Notes: generated by a model from the sequence alone, not told the origin. 64,000 nucleotides of DNA from Megalonaias nervosa (GCA_016617855.1 JAECUM010001766.1:1-64000), one strand, 5' to 3'; shown: positions 1 to 12,856, numbered from the stretch's first letter. Translations and numbers: made by a program.

Positions 1-1000
1 GGATAATACATCCGCAGTGTTTAAGTGGTGAAACGGACAAGTGGCCTCAAACATAGAGTGGTGTCCTGGATATCCACTGCTCGGATACGAGAGCGGTGTC
101 CACCTGTGTAACGGAACATATTTAAACAAACCCTTTGCTACTGAAGCTACGCAATTTCTGTGCCACAAGTTTATTTGATACTTTCTTATAACATCTGTTT
201 ACTCCATCAAGAGTAAATATAACAAGTTGCATAGATATAACATCTTTTTCTACAGGGTGAACATTATAAGAGAAAAATTCTAAATTGTGAAATGGTTCAA
301 AACTTACAAAATTTAATTAGACTGACAAAGGAGTTGTATAAATTACAATATCTCCTGTTGAACGATGATGACAATACATTTATTTATATATTTATTTTGT
401 CATGTCAGACTTGGTGCTGATATCGGTCTTCTCGTACAAATCAAATAAGCAGCTATCCTAAACTTAATCTAATATGCATTGAATAAAAGGGGGTGTCCTA
501 TGCTTTCCTTGAAGCATAATATCAGTGCAGTAATTAGGAAAATGTATAATAGTGGCCAGATGCAAGATGTTTCTCTGTAAATACAAATATAATTTGCCTT
601 TCGATATGTTCACTATAAATTGCCAGCTCTCTAAAATAACCTAAACTCTAAAAGATCCGTACAACATTTCTTAATATGTTTTTACATTTTATATAACTAA
701 TATTATGCTGACATAATTAGATTTTCATCGCAGATATTCTGTATTTTCCTATCTATCAAATGATATATGAACACAAACAAATGCTAATCTTTTTGTTTTG
801 TATCTGTTCCCAGGGCTGGTTTTTAAAATTTGTAACTACCGAGAGGGAAAATATATCATACTGAGTCATCAATAAGTATTATGTACAATGAATTCAGGTG
901 AGACATGAACAATATTTTCTGTGAAATTCGACTCACAGCCTGCTGTACCAGCTTGACTATATCAGCATTGATTATTGTTATACTCATCCATGTTTTGTAG
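1..1000. other. non-coding host DNA
   Basis: I see no ORF with protein-like composition, no splice-flanked exon and no repeat I can name. AT-rich intergenic or intronic DNA. Confidence 0.6.
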
Positions 1001-1520
1001 AAAACTGTAATGGACACATCACATAAGGATCAACTTAAATGCCGGTTTTTTAAAACAAAATGGACAAGTACAGTAAAAATATTTATACGTATCCTTGTAT
1101 AACGATCTTGTCAACACATCATGGACAGGAAAGTAAAATATACATCTTACAGATTCCTGTATAACGATCTTTTCAGCACAACATGAACAAGTCCGATAAA
1201 AGAGATATGATAAAGATGAGTGTTTCTAGATTCTTTCAATACAACATGGACAGGTGAAGTAAAATTCATACTGTACAGATCCATGTAACACGATTTTTCC
1301 AACACGTCACAGAAAAGTACGGTAAAAAAAACATATTGCCCCAGTGTTGCAGCACAACATAGAAAAGTACCATAAATTGCATATGTTATAATTTGCATAT
1401 CGGTGTTTCCAACACAACGTGGAGAACCAAAATAAAATATATAGTGCACAAGTGTTTCAGCACAAAATTGACAAGTACAATACAATTAACATTGTACAGG
1501 TTAATGTATAACGATCATTT
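1000..1520. repeat. degenerate tandem repeat, unit about 60 bp
   Basis: The phrase 'gtataacgatc' followed by 'agcacaacatggacaagtac' recurs with substitutions about every 60 bp, roughly eight times. Open frames across it on the minus strand are by-products of the repeat. Confidence 0.6.
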
Positions 1521-2326
1521 CCTTATACGCTCCAATGAATTTCTGGTATGCCTGAATGTGATTTTAGTTTAAATTATTAAGTCTTAATGTATAAATTAAT
1601 GTTTGCGGTCAACTGTTGTTTAATATCTGGGAGAGCGGGTAACATCGCCGAAGAAGTTCTTGTTGCATGCTATATATATTGTCTATTGCTGATTGCTAAC
1701 CGAAATTAAGTGATAATCGAAATTTTGGCAGTCCCTGTTACCGAAATCGGCTGAAAGCTTACCACCACAGATGTTCACTTATGAATGCAGAGAAAATGAA
1801 AAACTGAAACCTAAAATACTTGCTACTCAGCTCACAGACATTCAACTGTGTTGTGTAATGATGTTATACTCGCAAATCTTTTGGACAATCTTGTCATGCT
1901 TCTATAGTGAACGCACACCAGTAAGTTTCAGTCTATAAATCCGCGTAAAATACACAAGCAGAAGCATTATATAAAGAATCAAAAATTGCTAAACGTATAG
2001 GTCCCAAAAATAATGCGAAATTTCGGAACTTCGTTTTATTGATGTAGTAATGCAACCGGTATGTCACTAACGTATTTGAAAGGAGAAGTATGTCCATGCA
2101 AATCAACAGCTGGTATAACGTTGACACGGAAAGGAGAAACATATGTAAAAAAACAAATTTTGTTTTGCATTAGAAACATATAACAAAAAGATCATGGACG
2201 TTTTAAAACAAGATTTTACTCGTAAAGTAGAAACATTTTGTTGTCATTCGTGGCTTCACCACTCGTGACAATACATTGTTTTTTCTTCACGTGTGAAGCA
2301 TTTCCTTATATCTACTCAAAAGATGT

Positions 2327-2329
<3 letters not shown>
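1521..2329. other. non-coding host DNA
   Basis: No supported gene. A 69-codon minus-strand ORF at 1933-2142 has no recognisable domain and is treated as chance. Confidence 0.5.

Positions 2330-2371
<42 letters not shown>
2330..2371. repeat. (TC)n microsatellite
   Basis: Uninterrupted CT dinucleotides. They give a poly-Ser/Leu stretch in a spurious short ORF. Confidence 0.95.
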
Positions 2372-2374
<3 letters not shown>

Positions 2375-3255
2375 ATATATTTTGTACCTAATTTGTTTTA
2401 TAGCTGAACGTAGAAAGTGAAGCGTATACATCTTCTATTTATGAAACATAACTGTGTACATTAGAATATACATTTGCAGATGATCCCTTTGTTACTCCAC
2501 GGCACTTTTCTTTATATTCTTGACTCAGAGGATCATCTTATGTTATGATGTTGTACATCCGTCTGTCCCTCGGTTACCAACATGGTTTTGCATAATAACT
2601 GTAAATGTCCATAACGTACAGTTGCCAAGATTGGTACATATCTTGCACTTGGGGTAAGGAAGAGTTTCTATTGACCTCAAGCTCAAAATCTCAAAGATCT
2701 AGATCACCGTGACTTAAAGAAGGAAAACGGATTCTGAATAATAACACAACCATTTATCGAACTCTCCGTAAAACCAGCAGTTGAGGTATTCATTTCAGGA
2801 CCAAATATCATAAGTTACGATCACAGAAAAAAATAGCTGCCACTGAATATGATTAGTTTTTCATGACAATCTTGGCCCAAACATTTTGGATGTCTTGTAC
2901 TTAAGTTCAGGAAAAACATGTCGATTTCGTGATTACAATGGCAAGGTCAATGTTACTCTGAAGTATATAAAATAAATATATTCTGTGCACACGTTAGACA
3001 AAAACCATAGTTAACATGGGCGAGTAGGTGTGTAATATGCCTTGTGCAGTACTTTTGACTGAAGGTACTCTTGTCTGAATGAAATAGTTATAGGCTGGCG
3101 ACGAAGAGGATTATTAACATGAATGGGTGTATACTGTGCCTTTTACGGTAGTGTTGTTTGAAGGAAATATTGTTAGAAGCTGACGACATAGAAGCTAAAT
3201 AAAACGCTTTAAATGTACTTTGACTTGGATCTTACTCTATAGATATTATGTAATA
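2372..3255. other. non-coding DNA, possibly an old dispersed repeat
   Basis: Around 2500-2960 the text has phrases such as 'catccgtctgtccctcggt' and 'caaggtcaatgttact' that resemble common invertebrate dispersed repeats. There is no second copy in the window, so the assignment is weak. No gene seen. Confidence 0.35.
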
Positions 3256-3259
3256 CGAT

Positions 3260-3300
3260 GGTGTGTGTGTATGTGTGTGCGTGTGTGTGTGTCTGCGTGT
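3260..3300. repeat. (GT)n microsatellite, imperfect
   Basis: GT dinucleotides with a few substitutions. Confidence 0.9.
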
Positions 3301-3354
3301 ACGCGTATGAAATGCACTACAGCCTCAAAAGCAATTAAATATTAAACGTTAAAT
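3301..3354 (+). repeat. 54-bp direct repeat, copy 1
   Basis: Begins 'acgcgtatgaaatgcact' and ends 'aaacgttaaatc'. It is repeated nearly identically at 4218-4271 in the same orientation, about 0.9 kb downstream. Confidence 0.8.
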
Positions 3355-3484
3355 CAATTTGTTGTGCTTTATTTGTAGCCAAGACTTAGTTTTCTGTTAA
3401 TTAATATTTGATAAATTGTGCATTCTTCGTGCATATAAAAGAACAAACTTTTGCTTAATATAGAAACCTTTCTTTCTCACTTAC

Positions 3485-3531
3485 CTTGTTCTCAATCCCT
3501 GCTGGGAACTCTCTTGAAAACTGAGCCAGGC
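3485..3531 (-). other. candidate 47-bp exon (weak)
   Basis: On the minus strand a 'cttgtag' acceptor precedes, and a 'gtaagt' donor follows, a 47-base stretch with one frame reading LAQFSREFPAGIENK. The frame has protein-like composition and both splice sites are good. No neighbouring exon was found and I recognise no family, so this may be chance. Confidence 0.25.
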
Positions 3532-3659
3532 CTACAAGGTAAGACATACATTTTGACGATTAAAAAAGAATGACAGAGACTGTTCAAAAGCCATTTGATA
3601 TTCAGAAATTTTAAGAAATTATATTGGTATTTAAGTTATTGCATGAAACAACAAATTAA

Positions 3660-3910
3660 AATAGTTATAAATGCAGAGCACTAAGAAAGGTCAGCCTGAA
3701 ACGATAAAAAGGAAACAATTCTAAGCTACAGATTACTATATGGAAGGTAATCCTCATAAAAATAATTATGAAATATAGAGTACTCTATCGAAGGTAGACC
3801 TCATACGTCAAGAGATAATATTTATAAAATACTGGGTACTGTATGAAAGGTCAATCTCATACAACAAGAGGAATCAATTTTAAAATTCATATAAACGTGG
3901 GCCTCATATT
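3660..3910. repeat. degenerate tandem repeat, unit about 55 bp
   Basis: Four to five diverged units share 'gaaaggtcaayctcatac...' and 'aaaataattctgaaatat' segments in the same order. Confidence 0.5.
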
Positions 3911-4217
3911 TGTAAATTGATCGTGTGATTTAATTTAGTCTCTTTGGTGGGACTAAACGTTAATGGTGGTTAGATTTAATTTTCAACTAGCATATTTCTC
4001 ATCTTTTATCACAAAATCTCCTTTTCCTCTAACGATTATGGCTATATTATTCATTATGTATTTAATTATGTCCGTTTTATCTAAAAATCAGAGAGTATGT
4101 TTTCATAGCTAATTCGAAGTAGGGTTTAATTTTAAGATCGAATCCCCTTCTCCCTTTTTAAAAGGTTGATCTCTTAATTCATTTTTTCTACTCGATACTC
4201 GCTCTTTTCAGATCCAT
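3911..4217. other. non-coding host DNA
   Basis: AT-rich, with no ORF or repeat I can support. Confidence 0.5.
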
Positions 4218-4271
4218 ACGCGTATGAAATGCACTGCAGCCTCAAAAACAATTAAATATAAAACGTTAAAT
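4218..4271 (+). repeat. 54-bp direct repeat, copy 2
   Basis: Second copy of the 3301-3354 sequence with about three mismatches. A T-rich run with scattered Gs follows at 4296-4332. Confidence 0.8.
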
Positions 4272-4332
4272 CTCTCCACTTTGTATTTTCTTATGATTTT
4301 TTTTTTTTTTTTGGTTTTTTTTGTTTTTTTTG

Positions 4333-5428
4333 TATTTACACTAGCTTGTCTCAACTTGATATTCATTTTCTTTCCTTGACCCAACATAAAGTAAATTAAG
4401 CTTCAAGCTTGAATATCAGACGTCAGTCACTTCTATATTTTCAGTGGCTTGTATGAACCCGCTAATACTACTGTCGTTGCCACTTTAGACATTTTATATA
4501 TAGTAAGATTGTTCGTTAATACATGGATGTCCCAACTGCAGATCATAATATAATCAGCCAAAGTTTTCATACAAAGCTCATCTGAAAAGGTTCCCTTTCA
4601 AAGTCCTTTACAGGTCATAAAAAGAATGCTCTAATTATTGCACATTTTATAGAGAGACATACCGACAGAGACATAGAGTGGTTCTGGTTTCTGTAAGCAA
4701 TCTCTGCTATCCGGACACTCACTAATTGATCAGTATGCGTATTGGCTGATCTGTAAATACTTCTCGTCATTCGCTTGAAATAAAAGTGTGCAATTCTTCA
4801 TTTCATCTACGCATTGTCGATTTTAAATCGTCGGAACCTTCACTAAGCTATTTTAAGAAGCCGAACTTGATCGCTTATTAGAATAGAATGATCATTATGT
4901 TCAACGAAGATTGCACCAGATATGAGGATGTGACCTAATGTCAGAAGCTTCATTCACCTCTCTCTCTCCTGACGTTTGATCCATCTATGTGAATATAAAG
5001 TGGATGAAGAAAGTTCAGAGTCGGACGTATTTGTTAGGTGAATCTTTACTGAAAGGTGAGGTTGTCTAAATATATACTGGAATATATAGTCATAGTTTTG
5101 GCTTAGTGTTTTACGGCTAAGTAAAACAAGTACGTTATTTAGTGCCTAGGAAATTAGAGTAAAGTTCTATCCCTATGGACACCACAGCAGTTGACCCAGG
5201 AAGATCTGAAAGGAGAATACCAACCCGTACACTTTCGTCAGCAAGTATGACACGTTAACCACTGAGTAACCCGGCTCCTGTAGAATTTACACAAAATAAA
5301 TTTGAGATTTAGGCCAATTACACGACACCCCATTATTCTTGGAAAAGAATACAAATGATTGTTGTTATCATTATAATTTATGTTCTGTGTGTATTCTAAA
5401 CAAAACTACGATATATACCTTCCTTCTC
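4333..5428. other. non-coding host DNA
   Basis: No supported gene or named repeat. Confidence 0.5.
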
Positions 5429-5494
5429 TATGTATGTATGTATGTATGTATGTATGTATGTATGTATGTCTGTATGTATGTATATATGTATGTG
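5429..5494. repeat. (TATG)n microsatellite, left part
   Basis: Tandem TATG/TGTA units, interrupted near the end. It lies immediately left of the dispersed repeat at 5503-6386, whose other side also abuts a TATG tract. Confidence 0.95.
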
Positions 5495-5502
5495 CTACGT
5501 AT

Positions 5503-6386
5503 AGGCTCGTTCAAAAGTAACAAAAAAAGAGTGAAACCAACAAGCTTTGTAAGTTTTAACAAAAATAATTTATTTCCCTAGAAAACACGGTGAAAAGGTG
5601 AAAATAGAAAGTAGGACTTACAGTTTGTGAAGACAATCCAAACATTTATCCTAGTACTAAAAAAATACAAGTCCTATCACTAAATAGTTTTAACTGAATC
5701 CAGTTTCGAATCTTGATGACGTTCCAAGATGGAGGATGATGACGTCAGGTGAAGTCTTTATACGAATGTCAAGAGTTCCACGTTGAACCACAACTTGTAA
5801 TGTTTCAATTTAGAATAAATTTCCACTGAATGTCTTTGTCCTAGCACTTTTATACAAAGGAATCACTTCTATAGTTCTCCAGGGAATACATTATTATATC
5901 CTAAAAAAATAGATGAACTTCTGAACAAGCTAACACATCTCGAGCTCCAAAGATGTAAAAATGCAACTGTTACGGCACCTAATAGAAATATATCCTTCTT
6001 CTTGAAGATATATTATACGACTGAATATGTCACGGGGATCTGAGTATTTTTAAACTGAACTAAGACGTTATTTCAGGCCCGCACGATGGAACGCGTGGTT
6101 ATTTCATCATCAAACAGCGCAGTAAACAATGCTTTACACGTAGACCAGAAAATGACCTTGGCAATAACCAATTGTTTTTGCGTAGTGTTTACTAAATCGA
6201 CAAACCATGGCAAGATAAAATCGTGCTTATTTGAGTCATACTACGTTTTATATAAACATAATATTTCTTTCAAAAATATCAGATCCCGTGAAAATAATCA
6301 TTACAATAAAATGTAATGATACAAAACTAAAACAGAAAAGAATTTAAAATTAACACACAAGTAATTAAATTACATATTCGTAACAG
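5503..6386 (+). repeat. dispersed repeat A, copy 1 (about 0.88 kb)
   Basis: Starts near 'gttcaaaagtaac' and ends near 'attacatattcgtaaca'. A second copy in the same orientation lies at 51393-52307, and about 90 bp of its left end recurs inverted at 55015-55105. There is no coding capacity and I see no inverted termini. It may be a non-autonomous element or a solo LTR; the class is unresolved. Confidence 0.75.
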
Positions 6387-6469
6387 TATGTATGCATGTA
6401 TGTATATATGTATGTATATATGTATGTATGTATGTGTGTATGTATGTATGTATGTATGTATGTATGTAT
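6386..6469. repeat. (TATG)n microsatellite, right part
   Basis: TATG units with TATA and TGTG interruptions. Together with 5429-5494 it suggests that repeat A landed inside one microsatellite. Confidence 0.95.
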
Positions 6470-7985
6470 TGTAATAAACTTGGAGTATGCGCATTTGGTT
6501 ATAGAGTCCCATTTTAAGGAATACTTAGATTTTTGTGATTACTTGTTTGATTATTGGAACTCGGTCCAGTGGAAATATTCCTTAGCCCAAAATAATTAGC
6601 CCATTACTAGGAACAAACCTCACGGAGTGAAGTGTTAGTGACTTTCCATGATGCCATGATAAACTTTTGATGAATTCAGGTCAGAGCCTCATAAGTGTCC
6701 GTGTCGTTCTATAGCCCCTTTAGAAATCTGGTTGTGTAGATTGGTTGTGTGACTGCAGATGCAGTAATTATGGTTGAAGACTGGAAAATTGCACAATGGA
6801 ATAAACAAGAAGGGACTCGGCAGACACCGTTTATTTCGCCATAGTGGCAAATGTGATGCAGTTTTATAGGCGAAATGTGGCTTGAAACCATGAATTGACT
6901 GACCTAAGGTGGCGTAGTAAAAATAGTTCCCTGTTTTAGGGGATAGTTGTATCGTTTTAAGGCGTGAACTGCTGACGGTACGAAAAGTTGATGAAGAAAA
7001 ACCATACAGATGTGCGGTTGACAGACAATTGGAAAGGTGTGAGATCTGTGGTTTGTTTCGATTTGAGCAAACTTATTTATAGAATGGACACGTTGGGCTT
7101 TTTCAGTTTACAACAGAAGTTGTATAGAAGTCTTTGGATTATGGTAAACCTATGACTTCTAGCGGAATCTCTCCAGAGTTTGACACTGCTCGGCCAAAGC
7201 AAATACCCCCGGTTTGTAACAGTATGTAGGTATCTGTGTATGAATATTTTTGTTGTACTCGATGTTACATAGAGTTGTAATGTGAATTTCCTTATAATTT
7301 GATTCTAATTTTCTTTCCTACAACAAATCAAAATCTTGCAAAAAGCATTAAGTGATTAAATAATTTAGTACTTTAATTGTACTTCAAAGGAGACATAGAG
7401 TGAGGGAACACATTATTCGTCACACCTCTCCTTTCCTAAAAAAATCTCGGTATGAGTAGGAAAAACATGAATGAGCCAAAAAAAAAATATTTTCTACAAG
7501 CTCTTCAAAGAATTGTTTCCGTTGCAAATGTTTTATGTTTAAAACTTTGAAACGAAAACGTGGAGACTAGAAAGTTTAAAATAATTATGAAACATTTCAA
7601 CCCCTTCCCCCTCCCCAAAATAAAACAAAAGAAAACGAACAACGACAAGAATAAAGCCAACCAATCAAAACCAATTAAACAACAACAAAAAAAAAATTTA
7701 AAAAAGATCTTTTAAAAGTATTAACAGAGCCAGACTTATAGGTCATTTTATTCTCTGCGGCACGAAGCTGGTCTATTGTGTTTGTATGACACTGCTGTTT
7801 CAAGTCGAACAAACATAGCCATCAATAAAGTGTAATAAATGTAGTCTTGTTCTGAGCAAGAACTATTGATCTGAACTCTTTACTTTTTACCATATAAGTG
7901 TTAGTGGCATTCTCGGCAAAGAGTATGAGCTGGAGCTCTTTACGTCACTGTGTTAGTGTGAACGATAGTTCAACATTTTGAACAA
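6470..7985. other. non-coding host DNA
   Basis: Only short ORFs without recognisable motifs. There is an A-rich low-complexity stretch near 7600-7710. Confidence 0.5.
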
Positions 7986-7999
7986 GAGAATGACATCCC

Positions 8000-8645
8000 C
8001 TCATTGGCCTTCATAGTCCATATCCTTACTTCAGTATAATAACCTGGCGACCAATTTCATTTGCTACACTAGTCCATGACCTTGCTTCATTATTTTAATC
8101 TTGTGAAAACTTTCATTCGGAATTCCAGTCCGTGTATTTGTCTAGTACTATATTCCCATGACAGCTTTTATTCATTACCCCTGTCCATCTCTTTCCGTCA
8201 GCAGTCTTTATTCATAATGCCTATCCATCTGTTGATTTAGCATTATAACCGTATGATAGTTCTTATTCACCATTATAGTTCTTCTTCTTGCTTCAGCAAT
8301 ATCACCCTATGACAGTCTTCCTTCCACACATGAAAACCACTTTGCTTCAGCATTACAACCCTACGACAATATCAATCCATCTGTTTGCCTTAGCATCATA
8401 ACCATATGCTAGCATTTATTCACCATCCCAATAAGTCTCAGAAATACCCTCCCCCATTGCAACCTTCATCGACCATGCCAGTCCGTCTCTTTGCTTCAGT
8501 ATTTTAACTTGATGACAACCTTCATCAACCATGCCAGTCCGTCTCTTCGCTTCAGTATTTTCACTTGATGACAACGTTCATCGACCATGCCAGTCCGTCT
8601 CTTCGCTTCAGCATATTTACTTGATGACAACCTTCATTCAGAGAC
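8000..8645. repeat. tandem repeat, 56-bp unit
   Basis: The phrase 'catgccagtccgtctcttcg' starts at 8474, 8530 and 8586, exactly 56 bp apart. More degenerate units ('gcttcagcattataacc', 'tgacaacctt') extend leftward to about 8000, so the array is young at its right edge and old at its left. Confidence 0.75.
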
Positions 8646-9130
8646 ATTAAAGTTATCCCATTATGACATGTAAATTCTTCAATGGAGAAAGTGACACTGT
8701 TTTCATGTTAACACATTATGTAGCTAGCACTAAACGGTACCATGGGCAAGGTCCATGTGCCTTTAAAAACAGCACATCAGATGAAACCTCACCAAATGGA
8801 ATATGTCACAATTCTGTACTTCTAAGAGGAGGTGGAACATGTTACCGAACATACCTGCATGACAAACAAATCGTGGGGATATTTCACTCCTTTTATTTTC
8901 TTACCACATTTATTGAATTGTGAGAGAAGTTAGTGAAACCTTAAACTTTTTATCCTATCGTATATCAGCACTTTTTAAAAAGTCGTTTTAGTGAAAGCTT
9001 ATAAAGAGAGAACCGAATATGTAACTAGAGACACATTAATGGAAAATGTCCCACCATGGTGCCTCAACAGACTTAAAATCAAAACTTAGGTGTCACCGAC
9101 TGATAGTCGCACAAAAAAGATGAACTCTAT
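8646..9130. other. non-coding host DNA
   Basis: An 86-codon plus ORF at 8663-8923 has no recognisable domain and no splice context. I do not call it a gene. Confidence 0.45.
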
Positions 9131-9134
9131 ATTA

Positions 9135-9830
9135 CCACCTTGTCAAAACCAATTCATCATCGAGTCCTTGTCAAAGACAATTACTCCTCGAAACCTTGTG
9201 GAAGACAATTACTCATGGAGTCCATGTCGAAGACAATTATTCATCGAGTATTTGCAGAAGACCAATACTCATCTAGTCCTTGTAAAAGACATTTACTCAT
9301 CTAGTCCTTGTTGAGGACAATTGGATATTGTATCCTTGTTGAAGACAATTACCCATCGAGGCCTTGTGAAAGACATTTACTGATTGTGTCCTTGTAAAGG
9401 ACAATTGCTTCTCTGATCCCTGGAGAAGACAATGATTCATCGAGTCATTGTGGAAGGCAATTACTCAGCGAGTCCTTGTGGAAGACAATTACTCCTCGAA
9501 ACCTTGTGGACAACGATTTCGCATCGAGTCCTTGTAGAATATAATTACTCACTGAGTTTTTGTTTAAGACAACTACTCATCTAGTCATTATGGAATACAG
9601 TGACTCATCGAGTCATTGTGGAAGACAATTACTCATCGAGTCTTTGTGGAGGGCAATTACTTCTCTAGTCCTTGCAGTAAACAATGATTCATTGAGTCCT
9701 TGTGGACGACAATTTTTCATTGTGGAAATAATTACTCATCGAGACCTTGCGAAAGAAACTTACTCCTCGAATCCTTGTGGAAGTCAATTACTCACTGAGT
9801 TTTCATAAAACCCTTGAGGAAGACAGTTAG
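9135..9830. repeat. minisatellite, 28-bp unit, about 24 copies
   Basis: Unit close to 'gacaattactcatcgagtcc' plus 'ttgtggaa'. Because 28 is not a multiple of three, successive units change reading frame, so the ORFs at 9090-9314 and 9560-9808 are repeat artefacts. Units differ by several substitutions. Confidence 0.8.
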
Positions 9831-10976
9831 TAAACAGAGACAAGGTTATGTTCACTACAAGTTGTCGCCCTTAAATGTTTTGAACTGCGATGATAATTTG
9901 GCAGTCTAGCTGGTATTGACCTATAAAAGCAGGAGCAATAGCGTTATATATTATGCATAGCTATAATAATACGTAAAAACTAAACAAAAGTGGTAAGCAT
10001 ATGTTTATGAGTAAATAAAGAAGGGTGTAGTAAACAGACAATGTTTTCATTTGCCGTTTTGAACTTACTTCTTTTAAGCTCGGTTTTGGTATTCTAAGGG
10101 GGAGTGAGGTTCTTTCCCATTCCTTGTTTTGGAACTCCAGTTGCATTTGTGGGCAATTGCAGTTTATATTATATCACTGAAGTATGGTTTCTCTAATATA
10201 TTGAAGGCCGCAGATCTCACAGTTAATGAAATAAATTACATTCTCTGTCTTACATGTTGTTTGGACCATGTAGATCATTTTGCTCGTCGTTGTGCTAGAG
10301 AATATGTTGGTCTGTGTTATACGTTGAAGTTTCTTACAACTTTTATCACTGCAGGGAACAAATATGTCATTTTGATCTTGGCTTACGATACGATTAGCTC
10401 TGATTAAGATTCGTTCAGGATTTTTGGTTAGTGTTTAGTACTACTGGTATTTTTCGGGAGGATTAGCATTATTTCGTCAGGTATTCCACGATGGGCCAAT
10501 GTTTCTGTGTGATCTGACATGCATGTGGATTTTGTTTGAATGGTGTGGCCGGTTAAGTGAGATCTGATCAAATTGTCTTTTCCCCTGTATTTTACTATGT
10601 TAGTGCTGCTTGTTTGTTTAGCCATTTGTGTTGCCTCCGCTCTTAGGTTCATTTTTGTCTTAGAGTCGTTCATCAAATGTTCCGACAATTAACGTTCCAT
10701 CGTCGGAATAAATTCCGAGTGTCACGAACACCTAGCTATAAGAAATTTCCGAGTGCAATGTTCTGGATGACAGCTCGAAGGAGGAATGTACCGGGATTTA
10801 TCAATTGGTATTGAGTGCGGAATTTGTTTTTAGCAAGCCTGATTGATGTGCTCAGAAAACCTAGGCTTGAGTCTTGAGACTTTTGCCATGCAGTTCATTG
10901 AAGCATGAAACTTACTTTTGTATATTTCACTAACATGATACTTCTTGATTTCTATATCGACTATGAAGCGTGATCA

Positions 10977-10978
<2 letters not shown>
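9831..10978. other. non-coding host DNA
   Basis: ORFs at 10129-10407 (plus) and 10428-10688 (minus) lack recognisable motifs. No gene can be supported. Confidence 0.45.

Positions 10979-11050
<72 letters not shown>
10979..11050. repeat. (TA)n microsatellite
   Basis: About 36 uninterrupted TA units. Confidence 0.97.
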
Positions 11051-11053
<3 letters not shown>

Positions 11054-11075
11054 ATGTGTAGATGGATGTACGTAT

Positions 11076-11200
11076 CGAAGGATGGATGGATGGATGGAGG
11101 TATGATATCTACCATTGCCAAGCCACCTTTTTAATGCATGAATGTATGTGTGTATGTATGTATGCATGTATGTATGTATGTATGTGTGATGTATGTATGT
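11076..11200. repeat. GGAT and TATG tetranucleotide tracts
   Basis: Short GGAT repeats near 11080 and a longer TATG/TGTA tract from about 11142 to 11200. They produce spurious ORFs on both strands. Confidence 0.85.
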
Positions 11201-11640
11201 GTATAGTAGTATTGAATATCCTGATTTACCAAAGACAAAATCTCTCTGAATGTATTTACACAAATCCAAAGTAATTTGCATTTCAGTAACTCCAATGAGT
11301 TTAAATAAGTACTTCCATCCAACTTTGATCAAAGCAAAACTGTTTCTCAAACATTTATTCCTTATATGAGAGAAAAGATTATTAAAGAATTCAGAAAACT
11401 TACAGTACACGTGGTAACAATAATGATTATTTTAGTTATGTTTTGATAACATATGGATATATTTGTTGATACTTTTTAATTCTTTCTTTCATGTGGTATC
11501 AGTCTTTATAAAGGTAAATTGTCGCACCTGCAAACTTGGGCAAATGATCCGTGTAAGATGATTTGGTAAATTTGACCCAGAAAAAGCAGTTTCACTACGG
11601 TTATAAAATACTCCTATTGGACGAAAATATGCATAGATAT

Positions 11641-11643
<3 letters not shown>
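11201..11643. other. non-coding host DNA
   Basis: No supported gene. The long minus-strand ORF at 10961-11410 is mostly microsatellite translation. Confidence 0.5.

Positions 11644-11680
<37 letters not shown>
11644..11680. repeat. poly(T) tract
   Basis: Thirty-seven consecutive T. It could be the A-tail of a minus-strand retroelement, but no element body is recognisable next to it. Confidence 0.9.
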
Positions 11681-11684
<4 letters not shown>

Positions 11685-12773
11685 AAGCGGTAGTTTCTTA
11701 AAGACAAGTAATATATTTTAACAACAAGCACTATGCAGGTCAGTGAACTGTGATTAAGACACTAGTCACGCATCTCTGAATATTCTCAGAGCTGTTTTTG
11801 TATTATTGTGATGTACTCTTGTATTGTCACACTTCAAGCAGCAGTTCTAATATGTTATAGAAAACTCTACTCCTGTTTATTTGACCATTTACGAATTTCA
11901 AGTTATAAGTAAACAGGAGGTCAGAACTAGTAATATTGTTTTAAAACTAAAGTAATATCTATTTTAAAGTCAAAATATCCTCAACACCTGACTAAATTAA
12001 CAAGAAAGACATTATTAAGCTCCAAGATGAGTGACGTTAAAGAAAATAACAAAATTCTCCTGCGATTGTCAATGTTTTACAGCGATCAAATAAATCTAGT
12101 ATCTACCATAGAACAGACTATTTTGTTTCATGTTTATGTAGTTAATTATAATAGAAGCATGAATGCAATAATTTATGTCCAAAAAGTCAGGTGTTTTAAG
12201 ATATAGATCTATTCTCCCATCATGCATTTCATGTAGTACTAATATAAATACTTGACATATCCAGATTTCCGGTCTTTGCTATTACATTGTAATTAGCAAA
12301 ATATTATTTTTCTAAACACGATTTCTAAACATTCCATTTCATATATAGGTATATATTGCAGCAACAACCTATCGCACCCACTCTAATACATTTTGAAATA
12401 CAAGCATGCGGAATGACAGTAAAATCAGTATATTCGATAATGTTAAAACTTAATGTAAAATAACGGTGAAATGCAATTGATAGAAAATTTTGATTCAAAC
12501 AAAGCATTTCTGATCAATTACATCACAACCATACCTTCCAACCCCATTTTTGTTATTTGAACATGTATTTTAGCCCAACATAAATGTCCAAATATCAAAA
12601 AGTGGTGGGAAGGGTCTTATAATTTCGGATTAAACCATACCCCTCCTCAATCTCTCAACGTCCCCAACCAACCCAAACTTATAAATAATGGTTGAAAAAA
12701 GTAATGCTTAGAGATACATTACATGAATAATCTTTAATTAACGTCATTGTGCTATATCTTTATTGCCAACGAG

Positions 12774-12774
<1 letters not shown>
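11681..12774. other. non-coding host DNA
   Basis: AT-rich with no supported gene or named repeat. Confidence 0.5.

Positions 12775-12852
<78 letters not shown>
12775..12852. repeat. (TA)n microsatellite
   Basis: About 39 TA units. Confidence 0.97.

Positions 12853-12856
<4 letters not shown>

Noticed and set aside
1147..1485. 112-codon minus-strand ORF
   Set aside because: Lies entirely in a degenerate 60-bp tandem repeat, with biased Cys/Tyr composition.
9135..9830. CRISPR-like array
   Set aside because: 28-bp units are contiguous with no unique spacers, in eukaryotic DNA: a minisatellite.
10961..11410. 149-codon minus-strand ORF
   Set aside because: Most of it translates TA and TATG microsatellites; the remainder has no recognisable domain.
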